Below are positions 1-7,871 of a stretch of 32,352 nucleotides of DNA, in pieces. A program made the translations under genes and the position numbers. This stretch comes from JBEKSX01 sp049516635 (GTDB lineage Bacteria; Bacteroidota; Ignavibacteria; Tepidaquicellales; OLB5): positions 1-32,352 of the forward strand of contig JBEKSX010000024.1 of assembly GCA_049516635.1 (NCBI GenBank), given 5' to 3'. The notes beneath the pieces were generated by a model. That model saw only the letters and a program-made list of their open reading frames with translations. It did not search any database and was not told the origin of the DNA. Position 1 is the first letter of the stretch, and every line of letters begins with the position of its first letter.

Positions 1-1580
1 ATTCCGTTGTCGGTGATCTTGCTTTTCATTGTTATCACACCGTTATTTGAGGTGGTAGTGAAAGGTGGTGTATGCTGTATCACAGGAGGCTGATTATCCA
101 GTTTTCTTGCTGAATCAACGGACTGTGCCGCATTAATAATTCCCCAACCATAAGTATTATTCGGTGAATTCGTATTGCTCGCAAATTTTCTAAGTATTCC
201 TCTAACCTGAAGCGGTGTTAAAGATTTATTTGCACTTAATATAAGAGCTCCCACACCCGCTGCTAGAGGACAGGAGTAGGATGTACCTGCTGAGCCTCCC
301 CCGCTATACCCGGTTCCGCTCCCATTTGCAGTCTGGACACCTTCTCCCATAGCCATTACATCCGGTTTTATACGCGGCGTAGGAACATCAGTAGTAGGAC
401 CTACCGAACTAAAACTTGTAACGGTTCCTGTACCAGTAACCGCTCCTAAGGTTAATATACTATCAGCATCTGCAGGACCATTCAAAGTGTTATGAGAACC
501 CGGACCGTTATTACCTGCGGAATTGAAAACTGTTATTCCATTATGTGCCGCTAGTGCTGCCGCTCGTGTAACAGGCACGTTCATACCATTCATATCCTGC
601 CATGTGTATCCGGGATATGGAGCATCAAAAGCAAGATAGCCTAATGAGCTTGTTATAATATCCGCACCCAGAGAATCTGCCCATTGTGCAGCTGCCGACC
701 AATTATCCATCTCAATAGGCCGTTCGAATGAATCAACTTCAGTACGTGCAACCAGAAAACTAGCTTTGAATGCAGTACCGATTAAACTTCCAGGAGCATA
801 AGCACCAATACAGGAAATTGTTGTTGTACCGTGTGTTGCTGTTGTTTGATAAGCATCAGGTACGTGAAGCTGAAAATCATATTGTGAAACAATGTTTATA
901 GGATTCAATGGATTTGTAAAGCAAGGATGTGTCTGATTTCTGAAACCATCATCAAGACTTGCTATCAAAATTCCTTGACCGAAAATGCCCTGGTCGTGGA
1001 CCAGATTCACATTCATTTGAGTTATTTGTGTAGTCCCGTATGTACCGTAGTTTAACGAATCTACAAGAATATTATCACCTTGATTCTGTTTCAGTTCAAG
1101 GGTAAGTAAAGTTTGATTTGATTCAATGTCATTATGTTTTCTTACAGCAGTTTCTACGAGTTCAATTTGTTTAACAAAATTCATTTCGGCAATATCATTA
1201 AGCTGTTGTTTGGTTACCTCGGCGCTTACAGCATTTATTCCTTTGATCCGGTTTCTTAAGTTTATTGCTCTTGATGCCAGCTCATTAATGTATTCCTGGT
1301 ATAAGGGGACGTCAGTCATTTCGACGATCATATCAGGCGATTTTACCTTAGAACGTCTTTCAATCGACCTTTGTGTTACAAGTGAAAGAGGGTTTGATAG
1401 CATGAGACCGGCATTTGGTCCTTTGTCCATTAAATAGATATAAATTATAAAATGATCTGCATTCGAATTTTCAAGTGCAGCAGTAAGGTGCGGACCTAAT
1501 TTACCGCTTCCCTGTTTAAATGAGAACGCAATAATTGCAATCATTACCAGGATTATGATACTGGAAATATATTTTTTCAT
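1..1580 (-). CDS. Secreted subtilisin-family (S8) serine protease, 3' end missing
   Basis: Reading the minus strand from the ATG at 1580 gives an open frame of 526 codons that runs off the left edge. The N-terminus (MKKYISSIIILVMIAIIAFS) is a signal peptide. A propeptide-like stretch follows, then the S8 catalytic triad in order: Asp210 in SLDDGF, His250 in ATHGT and Ser434 in GTSYSCPLAAG. The oxyanion-hole Asn357 sits in NSAGNNG. All residues needed for activity are therefore visible. The protein is expected to act outside the cytoplasm as an endopeptidase. The missing C-terminus could hold a T9SS sorting domain like that of the gene at the right edge, but this cannot be seen here. No Shine-Dalgarno site is evident before the start. 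It is divergent from the polysaccharide locus and probably unrelated to it. The family assignment is very secure; the substrate is unknown. Confidence 0.95.
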   Translation of the reverse strand, partial: MKKYISSIIILVMIAIIAFSFKQGSGKLGPHLTAALENSNADHFIIYIYLMDKGPNAGLMLSNPLSLVTQRSIERRSKVKSPDMIVEMTDVPLYQEYINELASRAINLRNRIKGINAVSAEVTKQQLNDIAEMNFVKQIELVETAVRKHNDIESNQTLLTLELKQNQGDNILVDSLNYGTYGTTQITQMNVNLVHDQGIFGQGILIASLDDGFRNQTHPCFTNPLNPINIVSQYDFQLHVPDAYQTTATHGTTTISCIGAYAPGSLIGTAFKASFLVARTEVDSFERPIEMDNWSAAAQWADSLGADIITSSLGYLAFDAPYPGYTWQDMNGMNVPVTRAAALAAHNGITVFNSAGNNGPGSHNTLNGPADADSILTLGAVTGTGTVTSFSSVGPTTDVPTPRIKPDVMAMGEGVQTANGSGTGYSGGGSAGTSYSCPLAAGVGALILSANKSLTPLQVRGILRKFASNTNSPNNTYGWGIINAAQSVDSARKLDNQPPVIQHTPPFTTTSNNGVITMKSKITDNG

Positions 1581-2032
1581 AATATTTTTAATAATTAACC
1601 TTAAAAATAATTTACTTTTTCATTAAATACAAAGCAAAACACCATAAAACAGAAAGAGTATAAATGTTTCCACACGATAGTAAGGATGCTATATATAGAC
1701 TAAACAAAGTTGTGACGAAAATAAATTCAGATAGTTCCGCAATCGTAGTGCGAAAGTATATCATCATAAATTACCGTTATGTAAGTTAATCGCTTCTCTC
1801 AAAACCAATATAAATGTCCATCACCTAGCATTTCTACAAATTTTCCTGCATATTAATAAAAACCCCTGATTATCGTGTGAAAATTCTGTATTATTCTCTT
1901 AAAATAACAATACAATAGCGATGATATAGATAAAAGGATTTAAAATTCATTAATTTTGCTTTATATTTTAGCTTCGATATTTATAATGAGGTTTTACACT
2001 ACAAAGAGTTTTTTGATTTAACCATCAATTCA
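1581..2032. other. Divergent intergenic region, about 450 bases, no gene
   Basis: This stretch separates the protease (minus) from the first polysaccharide gene (plus), so promoters for both should lie here. It is AT-rich, and I found no supported ORF or RNA gene. The only structure that stands out is a perfect 9-bp inverted repeat, CACACGATA at 1671-1679 and TATCGTGTG at 1871-1879. The arms are too far apart to form an ordinary hairpin. No convincing Bacteroidota promoter (TTTG plus TAnnTTTG) could be fixed by eye. Confidence 0.6.
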
Positions 2033-2554
2033 ATGAAATTATATTTCTGCATTATTTTTTTAGCTGGTTTATCCATATCCTCTGTATCCCAGGATAATGG
2101 CCTCCTGGTAGGGAAGGCTTCGAACATGATCCTATCAACAGCATCATATTACGATCTCAGTGATCCAACGGGAATCAACATAGAAGTAAATATATGGGGA
2201 TTTGTTAGATTACCTGGCAAATACAAAGTACCATACACAACTACTTTCCAGGACCTCATGAGTTATGCAGGAGGACCGTTGGAAAATTCTAATCTCACAG
2301 ACATTCGTATTCTCAGGCAAGGAACAGATTCTCTAAATGAAAAAACAAAGCTGATTAAATTGAATTACAACGATCTTCTCTGGGAAGATAAGGTCCAATT
2401 AAGAAAAATGATCAACCCCCAGCTGAAATCAGGTGATGTAGTATTAATTCTCCAAGAAAAAAGATACAACATGAGAGAAGATATCAGTTTTTATTTACCT
2501 ATCTTCACGACCTTCATAACCATTGTCACACTTATCATTACCTTAAGGAAATAA
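2033..2554 (+). CDS. SLBB-domain protein, probable polysaccharide export component
   Basis: This 173-residue protein starts with a signal peptide (about residues 1-19). One SLBB-type domain covers roughly residues 48-140 (VNIWGFVRLPGKYKVP, then TTTFQDLMSYAGGP). A hydrophobic segment at about 152-171 ends in LRK. SLBB domains belong to Wza/OPX-type outer-membrane exporters that pair with Wzc-type co-polymerases. Here the Wzc-like gene begins four bases after the stop, which supports that role. The N-terminal polysaccharide export (PES) domain of full-length Wza is absent and the protein is about half the usual size, so it is a minimal OPX-like protein or an anchored periplasmic adaptor. Whether the C-terminal helix sits in the outer or inner membrane cannot be decided from sequence. 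It is the first gene of the locus. Confidence 0.85.
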   Translation: MKLYFCIIFLAGLSISSVSQDNGLLVGKASNMILSTASYYDLSDPTGINIEVNIWGFVRLPGKYKVPYTTTFQDLMSYAGGPLENSNLTDIRILRQGTDSLNEKTKLIKLNYNDLLWEDKVQLRKMINPQLKSGDVVLILQEKRYNMREDISFYLPIFTTFITIVTLIITLRK

Positions 2555-2558
2555 GAAC

Positions 2559-4847
2559 ATGGAAACACCAAAAAATCAAAAGACAACGCTTAATACTGCC
2601 GATACCAATATAAAATCGTCCCGCAGTATCAGATTTTATTTAAATCTTCTCATACGGAATAAGATTCCTATTATGCTCAGCTTATTTGTAGGACTGGTGG
2701 TTTCATATTTCTATGCATACTCACAGGTTGATATATACAGCTCCTCTTCTTCCTTAAGATTAACAAAGCCTAAAGAAAACGTTCTTGAGAACAATATATT
2801 TTCTGATATTGAGGCCGAACTTCCCGAACGGTTTATCAATAATGAAGTTGAAGTACTCAAATCATATGCTATAAGAGAAAAAGCAGCTCAATCCCTTATA
2901 GATTCATTCAAAGTACTTGATGGTAAAGTTCCATTTTCGCTCATCTACCTGAGTCCCGAGGATCATTCAAAGCCGAAGAGTGTAAAACAAATCGCAAGCA
3001 TCCTGTTAGGGAACATAGAGATTGCACAAAAAAGAGGGCTTGATATAGTATTAATAAGAGCTGAAAGTCCCTCCCCGCAAGAAGCAGCATTAATAGCAAA
3101 CTGCGATGCAGAAGCTTATGTTGATTACGCGCTCACTTACAATAGAGGGCACCTCACTCTTAACAGAAAGTTCCTTGAACAACAGGTCCAGGAAAAATAT
3201 AATGAACTGCTCAAATCTGAAGATAAGCTGACCGGATTTCTGAGGTCTGAGAACATCGTCGAGCTAAGCGCACAGGCAACTACTTTGATAAACGCAAAAT
3301 CAATGGTAGAATCACAATACAATACCGCCTTAATAGAAAAACAGGCTTCCGAACAATCTGTAAAAGATTTAAGCAATGAGTTGTCAAAATTTGATCCCCA
3401 TGCATCGGATTTCTTCGAAAGTAAAATCACAGATCCTTATGTAGGCGAACTCCAGCAGGAGATTGCAAAGTTAGAAATACAGCGTGACCTTGTAAAATCG
3501 GGTAACGAAAAGATATTGCAGGACGCTAAATCACTAAAGGATCTTAATTCCAAAATTGCCGAACTACAAGGTAGCCTTGATACAAAACTTAATATTTTAA
3601 AAGAAAACGCAGCTTCGAATACACCTGAAGAATGGCGAGGGCTCTCACAAAAATTGTTTGAAGCACAGGTAACAAGTGATCAAAATAAAATTAGAGAATC
3701 CCTCCTCAAAGGGTTTCTCGATAAATATGAAGCACAATTCAATAAACTTCCTGAACAAAGCATTGAGTATGACAATCTTGACCGTGAACGAAAATCCAAT
3801 GAAAAATTATACTTAATGTTATTAGAAAAATACCAGGAAGCATTGATAAATGAAGAGTCACAGCCTAATAATGTTAAGATTATAGATTACGGAACAATTC
3901 CGAGATCACCATCAAAACCAAATAGGTTCCTTATAATTCTAATAGGGATAATAATAGGTTCCGCCCTCGGATATGGTTTTGCATTATTTAGAAACATACT
4001 CGATGTCTCTATAAAATCTCCTGAAGATCTTGAGAATATCGGTATACCTCTGATCGGCTGGGTACCTACCTTTATGAGAGTTTCCAGGAACGGACGAAAA
4101 CAGCCATCCGAACAGGAACTTATTCTTTCATATAATTCGGATTCCGCTCCAGCTGAATCTTTCAGAACACTCAGAACCAGACTGCAATTCGCAAAACTTG
4201 AACCTGAACCGATTAAGACGATCCTCGTTACGAGTTCGATTCCGAAAGAGGGCAAAACTATTATATCAGCTAATCTCGCTGCCAGTTTTTCATTATCGAA
4301 CAAAGTGCTTTTGATAGATTGTGATTTTAGAAAGCCCAGGTTACATAATCTTTTCAATCAAAAAAGATACCCCGGGTTGTGTGATTACCTGTTCGGTACA
4401 ATATCACTAGAAGAGGCGATGAGAACCACAAATTTTGAAAATCTAACTTTGATGACCTGCGGGACAATTCCTACAAATCCCGCTGAGCTTATAGCATCAA
4501 AACATATGAAAAACTTCCTCAATACGGTAAAATCTAAATTCGATTATATAGTGATTGACTCACCTCCTCTGGCTACCGTTACAGATGCAGAATTGTTGTC
4601 ATCATATGTTGACGGCACAGTGATGGTGAGCCTTGCTAATAAGACCAGGCTTGATCTCTTAATAAATGCAATAGATACATTAAATAAAATCAATGATACA
4701 TTCATAGGTGTTATATTAAATAATTTCGATTATCAAGCCACATATGGCAGCTATTACAAATATTATTATTATTATTACGGATCTGAGAAAAACAAGTCGC
4801 AACCGGTAAAAGGAGTGATTGCCGGGAATGATAATGTCAAAAAATAA
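2559..4847 (+). CDS. wzc: Wzc-like tyrosine autokinase / polysaccharide co-polymerase
   Basis: This 762-residue inner-membrane protein has the full BY-kinase layout. A Wzz-type N-terminal region carries a membrane helix at about 36-52. A long coiled coil covers about 200-420 and a second helix lies at 457-477 after the PSKPN motif. The cytoplasmic kinase domain has Walker A at 559-567 (SSIPKEGKT, Lys566), Walker A' at 583-593 (LLIDCDFRKPR) and Walker B around Asp667 (YIVIDSPP). The tail from 725 holds a tyrosine cluster (Y725, Y729, Y732, Y733, Y735-740), the expected site of trans-autophosphorylation. Such proteins control polymer length and couple synthesis to export. An AAGGA sequence at 2545-2549 lies nine bases before the ATG, inside the end of the SLBB gene, indicating translational coupling. 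The neighbouring SLBB protein is its probable export partner. The family call is secure; the exact polymer is unknown. Confidence 0.95.
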   Translation: METPKNQKTTLNTADTNIKSSRSIRFYLNLLIRNKIPIMLSLFVGLVVSYFYAYSQVDIYSSSSSLRLTKPKENVLENNIFSDIEAELPERFINNEVEVLKSYAIREKAAQSLIDSFKVLDGKVPFSLIYLSPEDHSKPKSVKQIASILLGNIEIAQKRGLDIVLIRAESPSPQEAALIANCDAEAYVDYALTYNRGHLTLNRKFLEQQVQEKYNELLKSEDKLTGFLRSENIVELSAQATTLINAKSMVESQYNTALIEKQASEQSVKDLSNELSKFDPHASDFFESKITDPYVGELQQEIAKLEIQRDLVKSGNEKILQDAKSLKDLNSKIAELQGSLDTKLNILKENAASNTPEEWRGLSQKLFEAQVTSDQNKIRESLLKGFLDKYEAQFNKLPEQSIEYDNLDRERKSNEKLYLMLLEKYQEALINEESQPNNVKIIDYGTIPRSPSKPNRFLIILIGIIIGSALGYGFALFRNILDVSIKSPEDLENIGIPLIGWVPTFMRVSRNGRKQPSEQELILSYNSDSAPAESFRTLRTRLQFAKLEPEPIKTILVTSSIPKEGKTIISANLAASFSLSNKVLLIDCDFRKPRLHNLFNQKRYPGLCDYLFGTISLEEAMRTTNFENLTLMTCGTIPTNPAELIASKHMKNFLNTVKSKFDYIVIDSPPLATVTDAELLSSYVDGTVMVSLANKTRLDLLINAIDTLNKINDTFIGVILNNFDYQATYGSYYKYYYYYYGSEKNKSQPVKGVIAGNDNVKK
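4761..4775 (+). repeat. (TAT)5 triplet tract encoding the poly-Tyr tail of the autokinase
   Basis: Five TAT codons in a row, followed by TAC, encode Tyr735-740 in the phosphorylation tail of the Wzc-like kinase. Because the unit is three bases, slippage would change the number of tyrosines without breaking the frame. Confidence 0.85.
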
Positions 4848-4870
4848 TTTTATATAAAAGATTTTAATAA

Positions 4871-5158
4871 TTGCAGCTAAAAGTTTTTTACAAAACATTT
4901 CCTGAAACGTCAAAATGTCCTTCATGTTCTAAAATCGGAAGGCTGAGGAGGTCAAGGAGCAGGTCTTTTTTTGAATCTTTAATTAAATACACAAGGTTTT
5001 TCGGTATCTACAAGTGCAGGGAATGCGGATGGCGCGGTTTCTTAAGTAAATATACGTTCAACTATTATTCATTAGTCACACTTGCTTTTTACCTGGTACT
5101 AGTTGCTTCAACTGCTTATATAATAACAAAAGTTCTAAAGAAAAATTTCGGAGAGTAA
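4871..5158 (+). CDS. Small zinc-ribbon membrane protein, unknown function
   Basis: This 95-residue protein has two CxxC pairs: C16-P-S-C19 and C49-R-E-C52-G-W. They are separated by a basic segment (RLRRSRSRS) and together suggest a zinc ribbon. A single membrane helix follows at about 67-87. The likely start is TTG at 4871, because an in-frame TAA lies directly before it at 4868-4870 and no in-frame ATG precedes the first cysteine pair. The gene follows the Wzc-like kinase by 23 bases and probably belongs to the same transcript. The cysteines are expected in the cytoplasm under the positive-inside rule. I do not recognise a named family; a structural or regulatory role in the polysaccharide apparatus is only a guess. 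Alternatively it could be an unrelated conserved hypothetical protein. Confidence 0.72.
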   Translation: MQLKVFYKTFPETSKCPSCSKIGRLRRSRSRSFFESLIKYTRFFGIYKCRECGWRGFLSKYTFNYYSLVTLAFYLVLVASTAYIITKVLKKNFGE

Positions 5159-5247
5159 TGCATGATTCATTTTCTTAAAACCAATTTTGTATAAGAACCT
5201 AAACAATCTCCTTAAATATAGATATTTTCTCTTTTATAATCAGATAC

Positions 5248-5844
5248 ATGGCCATTCAATATAACTCAATCGATTTTCATACTTTTGTAGATGAAGAGTT
5301 GAAGAATAAACAATGCAGGATAATCCGGATAACAAAAGAGCTAATGCAGGAAAGAATTGATGAAATAGCTAATTTTGTAAATTCAATCCGCTCGGAATAC
5401 CGATATGAATATGGTTGGGAACTGGAGAACCAAGAATATTTTCTAAATGATCTGGTTGATAAATGGAAATATAGCTTTGCTATTGTAAATGAAAATAATA
5501 TACTTTATCTCATTAACTTTTCTTCTATATACAATAATCTGATCCACAACCATTGCACATATACTCTACAAGCAAAAAGGAGTTCAGATCTTGCAAAATT
5601 ACATATGCTGAAGCTCTGTCAGTCAGGTCTTGATAACGGTTTCACAATACTCGAAGGCTATTTTCCAAAGAATAATAACGGTTCTATTGCACTTCACCTC
5701 AAAATGGGATGGGAAATTCAATCGATCAGAAACTACAAAGAAGTGCTTCTGCAAGCAAATATAGAAAAAGTAAGAAACAGTACATACGATTTAATAATTC
5801 ATTCCAAAAGATGCAACTATGAACTAAGCGAACGGAGGTTGTAA
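5248..5844 (+). CDS. Possible GNAT-fold acyltransferase
   Basis: This 198-residue soluble protein has no signal peptide. The C-terminal half has the feel of a GNAT acetyltransferase: a helix around AKLHMLKLCQSGLDNGF, then ILEGYFPKNNNGSIALHLKMGWE. That resembles the late GNAT pattern in which an asparagine-containing strand-turn precedes a helix and a 'GW/GF' strand. The acetyl-CoA binding loop (Q/RxxGxG/A) is not obvious, so the assignment is tentative. It starts with ATG at 5248 and ends ten bases before the asparagine synthase gene, so the two are probably cotranscribed. In a glycan locus such proteins often N- or O-acylate a sugar, but the substrate here is unknown. It could instead be a non-catalytic GNAT relative. 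Confidence 0.5.
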   Translation: MAIQYNSIDFHTFVDEELKNKQCRIIRITKELMQERIDEIANFVNSIRSEYRYEYGWELENQEYFLNDLVDKWKYSFAIVNENNILYLINFSSIYNNLIHNHCTYTLQAKRSSDLAKLHMLKLCQSGLDNGFTILEGYFPKNNNGSIALHLKMGWEIQSIRNYKEVLLQANIEKVRNSTYDLIIHSKRCNYELSERRL

Positions 5845-5854
5845 CCAGACTGTT

Positions 5855-7816
5855 ATGTGCGGAATAAATGGAATCATTTCAGAAAACCCCAATATCAAAC
5901 AAAAAATAATCCAGCAGAATAAACTATTAAGACACCGAGGTCCTGACGATGAAGGATTTGTTTGTATTAATAGTAAAAGAGATATTACCCTACCTTGTTC
6001 TGGCGATGATTCCATCGATTTTGTAAAGGAGAAGTTTCCCCACATCTCAAGAAATGATTTTAAAGATTATGATTTCATCATGGGAAACAGACGTCTCTCT
6101 ATTATTGATTTATCAGAACACGGACATGAACCCATGTGTGACGCAAGCGGAAAAATATGGATCACTTACAATGGTGAAATCTATAATTACATTGAAATCC
6201 GTAAAGAATTAGAGGCTCTGGGATACAAGTTCATTTCAAATACAGACACCGAAGTCATAATATATTCATACATCCAATGGGGGGTCAAATGTTTGAACCA
6301 TTTTAACGGAATGTGGGCATTCGCAATATGGGATGGGATGAAAAAGATTTTATTTCTGGCAAGAGATAGATTTGGAGTAAAACCGCTGTATTATACTATC
6401 ACAGATTCTTATTTTGCATTTTCTTCCGAAATCAAACCCTTACTCCTGCTCGATCCATCGCAATTTGAGATTAACGAAACCAAGATATCTTTTTTTATAC
6501 TTTATGGAAACAGGTTTAACAGCGATGATACGTATATTAAGAACATTTACTCCCTGAGAGCATCGCATTATATGATTTATAAAGATAGAGAAATAACAAC
6601 AAAACGCTATTATGATATAATACGAAAACCTAATCCCCGGAGAGCAAAAAAAGAGCTAGAAGATGAGTTGTTGGAACTCTTAAAAGACTCCATTAAACTT
6701 AGATTTAGGAGTGATGTGCCAGTGGGAACCTGTCTCAGCGGTGGATTTGATTCTTCCAGCATTGTTTCTCTTGCACCGAAGGTGGATTCGCACCCATTGA
6801 ATACCTTTTCAGCTATTTGGAAAGATAAAGAATGTGATGAATCGAAGTACGTTGACATAGTAAATTCACATTTTCACTGCAACGAGAATAAAATAGAACC
6901 CTGCGTAAGCGAATTCGAAACTTTATTCAATAAGATAAATTATTTCCAGGAACTGCCAACAGAAGGTCCCGGCTTATATCCGCAGTGGTACGTTATGAGA
7001 AAAGCAGAGGGCATTGTTAAAGTTTTATTAAACGGACAAGGAGGGGATGAAGACTTCGGCGGTTATTTATGGATGGCGAGCTACCTTCGTTCTTTTATTG
7101 AAGATTTAAATATTCCGATGATATTTTCTAATCTTCATCAGTATTTCTTTTTCCTATACAAAAATGGTATTCATACTTTCTCAAGCTGGTTGTTTCCCGG
7201 CATCTATGATAAAGTAGTCAGAGGGTTAATCTCAAAGGATTATAAGATTCTCAACAAAGAAGTTCTCGAAAGGGTCAAGAAAACCGAACTTGCATTCGAT
7301 ATCGATCCCCCAAAAAAATTCGGCTGTTATCTAAATAATCTGTCTTATCACTTTATTTTTAATTATACGATACCCGGATTACTACATTATGAAGACAGAT
7401 CATCAATGGCGCATTCTATAGAAAGCCGAGTGCCTTTCCTGGATTACAGGCTTGTTGAATTCGGTATTAATCTTGATCCCATGTATCTCGTACACAAGAA
7501 TGTCTCACGCCCATTGTTCAGGGAAGCTCTGAGAGGTCAATTACCGGAAGAAATAATTACACGTAAGGATAAACTTGGTTATCCAACACCCTTTGCTAAA
7601 TGGACGAGAAATGAGTTAAAACCGATGGTTTTAGATATTTTATCAAATACTAATTCAGGATTATATGATTACCTGAGCGTAAAGCATATTCCTCTAATAC
7701 TGGAAAAACATTTTAATGGACAAAGAGATTACAGCTGGCATATATGGAGATTACTAAGTCTGGATAGATTCCTCAAACTGAAAAATGATTTATGCAAATA
7801 TGAAGGTACAAGATAG
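5855..7816 (+). CDS. asnB: Asparagine synthase-type glutamine amidotransferase
   Basis: This 653-residue protein has the two domains of AsnB. The N-terminal class II glutaminase begins MCGINGI, with the nucleophile Cys2 exposed after Met removal; this fixes the start at 5855. It continues with LRHRGPDDEG, NRRLSIIDLSEHG and the YNGEIYNY motif. The C-terminal ATP-pyrophosphatase domain carries the PPi loop SGGFDS at 295-300. An insert of about 40 residues separates the RGPDDEG and GNRRLSI motifs. The enzyme activates a carboxylate with ATP and transfers ammonia from glutamine to form an amide. In polysaccharide loci such proteins often amidate uronic acids or related sugars rather than making free asparagine, and the context favours that. 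A GGAGG at 5834-5838 lies 16 bases from the start, somewhat far for a ribosome binding site. Family is secure; substrate is inferred. Confidence 0.93.
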   Translation: MCGINGIISENPNIKQKIIQQNKLLRHRGPDDEGFVCINSKRDITLPCSGDDSIDFVKEKFPHISRNDFKDYDFIMGNRRLSIIDLSEHGHEPMCDASGKIWITYNGEIYNYIEIRKELEALGYKFISNTDTEVIIYSYIQWGVKCLNHFNGMWAFAIWDGMKKILFLARDRFGVKPLYYTITDSYFAFSSEIKPLLLLDPSQFEINETKISFFILYGNRFNSDDTYIKNIYSLRASHYMIYKDREITTKRYYDIIRKPNPRRAKKELEDELLELLKDSIKLRFRSDVPVGTCLSGGFDSSSIVSLAPKVDSHPLNTFSAIWKDKECDESKYVDIVNSHFHCNENKIEPCVSEFETLFNKINYFQELPTEGPGLYPQWYVMRKAEGIVKVLLNGQGGDEDFGGYLWMASYLRSFIEDLNIPMIFSNLHQYFFFLYKNGIHTFSSWLFPGIYDKVVRGLISKDYKILNKEVLERVKKTELAFDIDPPKKFGCYLNNLSYHFIFNYTIPGLLHYEDRSSMAHSIESRVPFLDYRLVEFGINLDPMYLVHKNVSRPLFREALRGQLPEEIITRKDKLGYPTPFAKWTRNELKPMVLDILSNTNSGLYDYLSVKHIPLILEKHFNGQRDYSWHIWRLLSLDRFLKLKNDLCKYEGTR

Positions 7817-7871
7817 TAAATCATCACATTCTAATAAATGCAGTATTTCTAAAGAATAAAATTCATTTGAA

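Noticed and set aside
1126..1437. A 103-residue plus-strand open frame
   Set aside because: It is antisense to the subtilisin-family protease, whose catalytic motifs and signal peptide make the minus strand clearly coding.
3887..4357. A 156-residue minus-strand open frame
   Set aside because: It is antisense to the second membrane helix and kinase domain of the Wzc-like protein; no domain evidence supports it.
5855..7816. Exosortase/PEP-CTERM system suggested by the AsnB-type gene
   Set aside because: No exosortase, PEP-CTERM substrate or other dedicated component was found in the window, so only the resemblance is noted.
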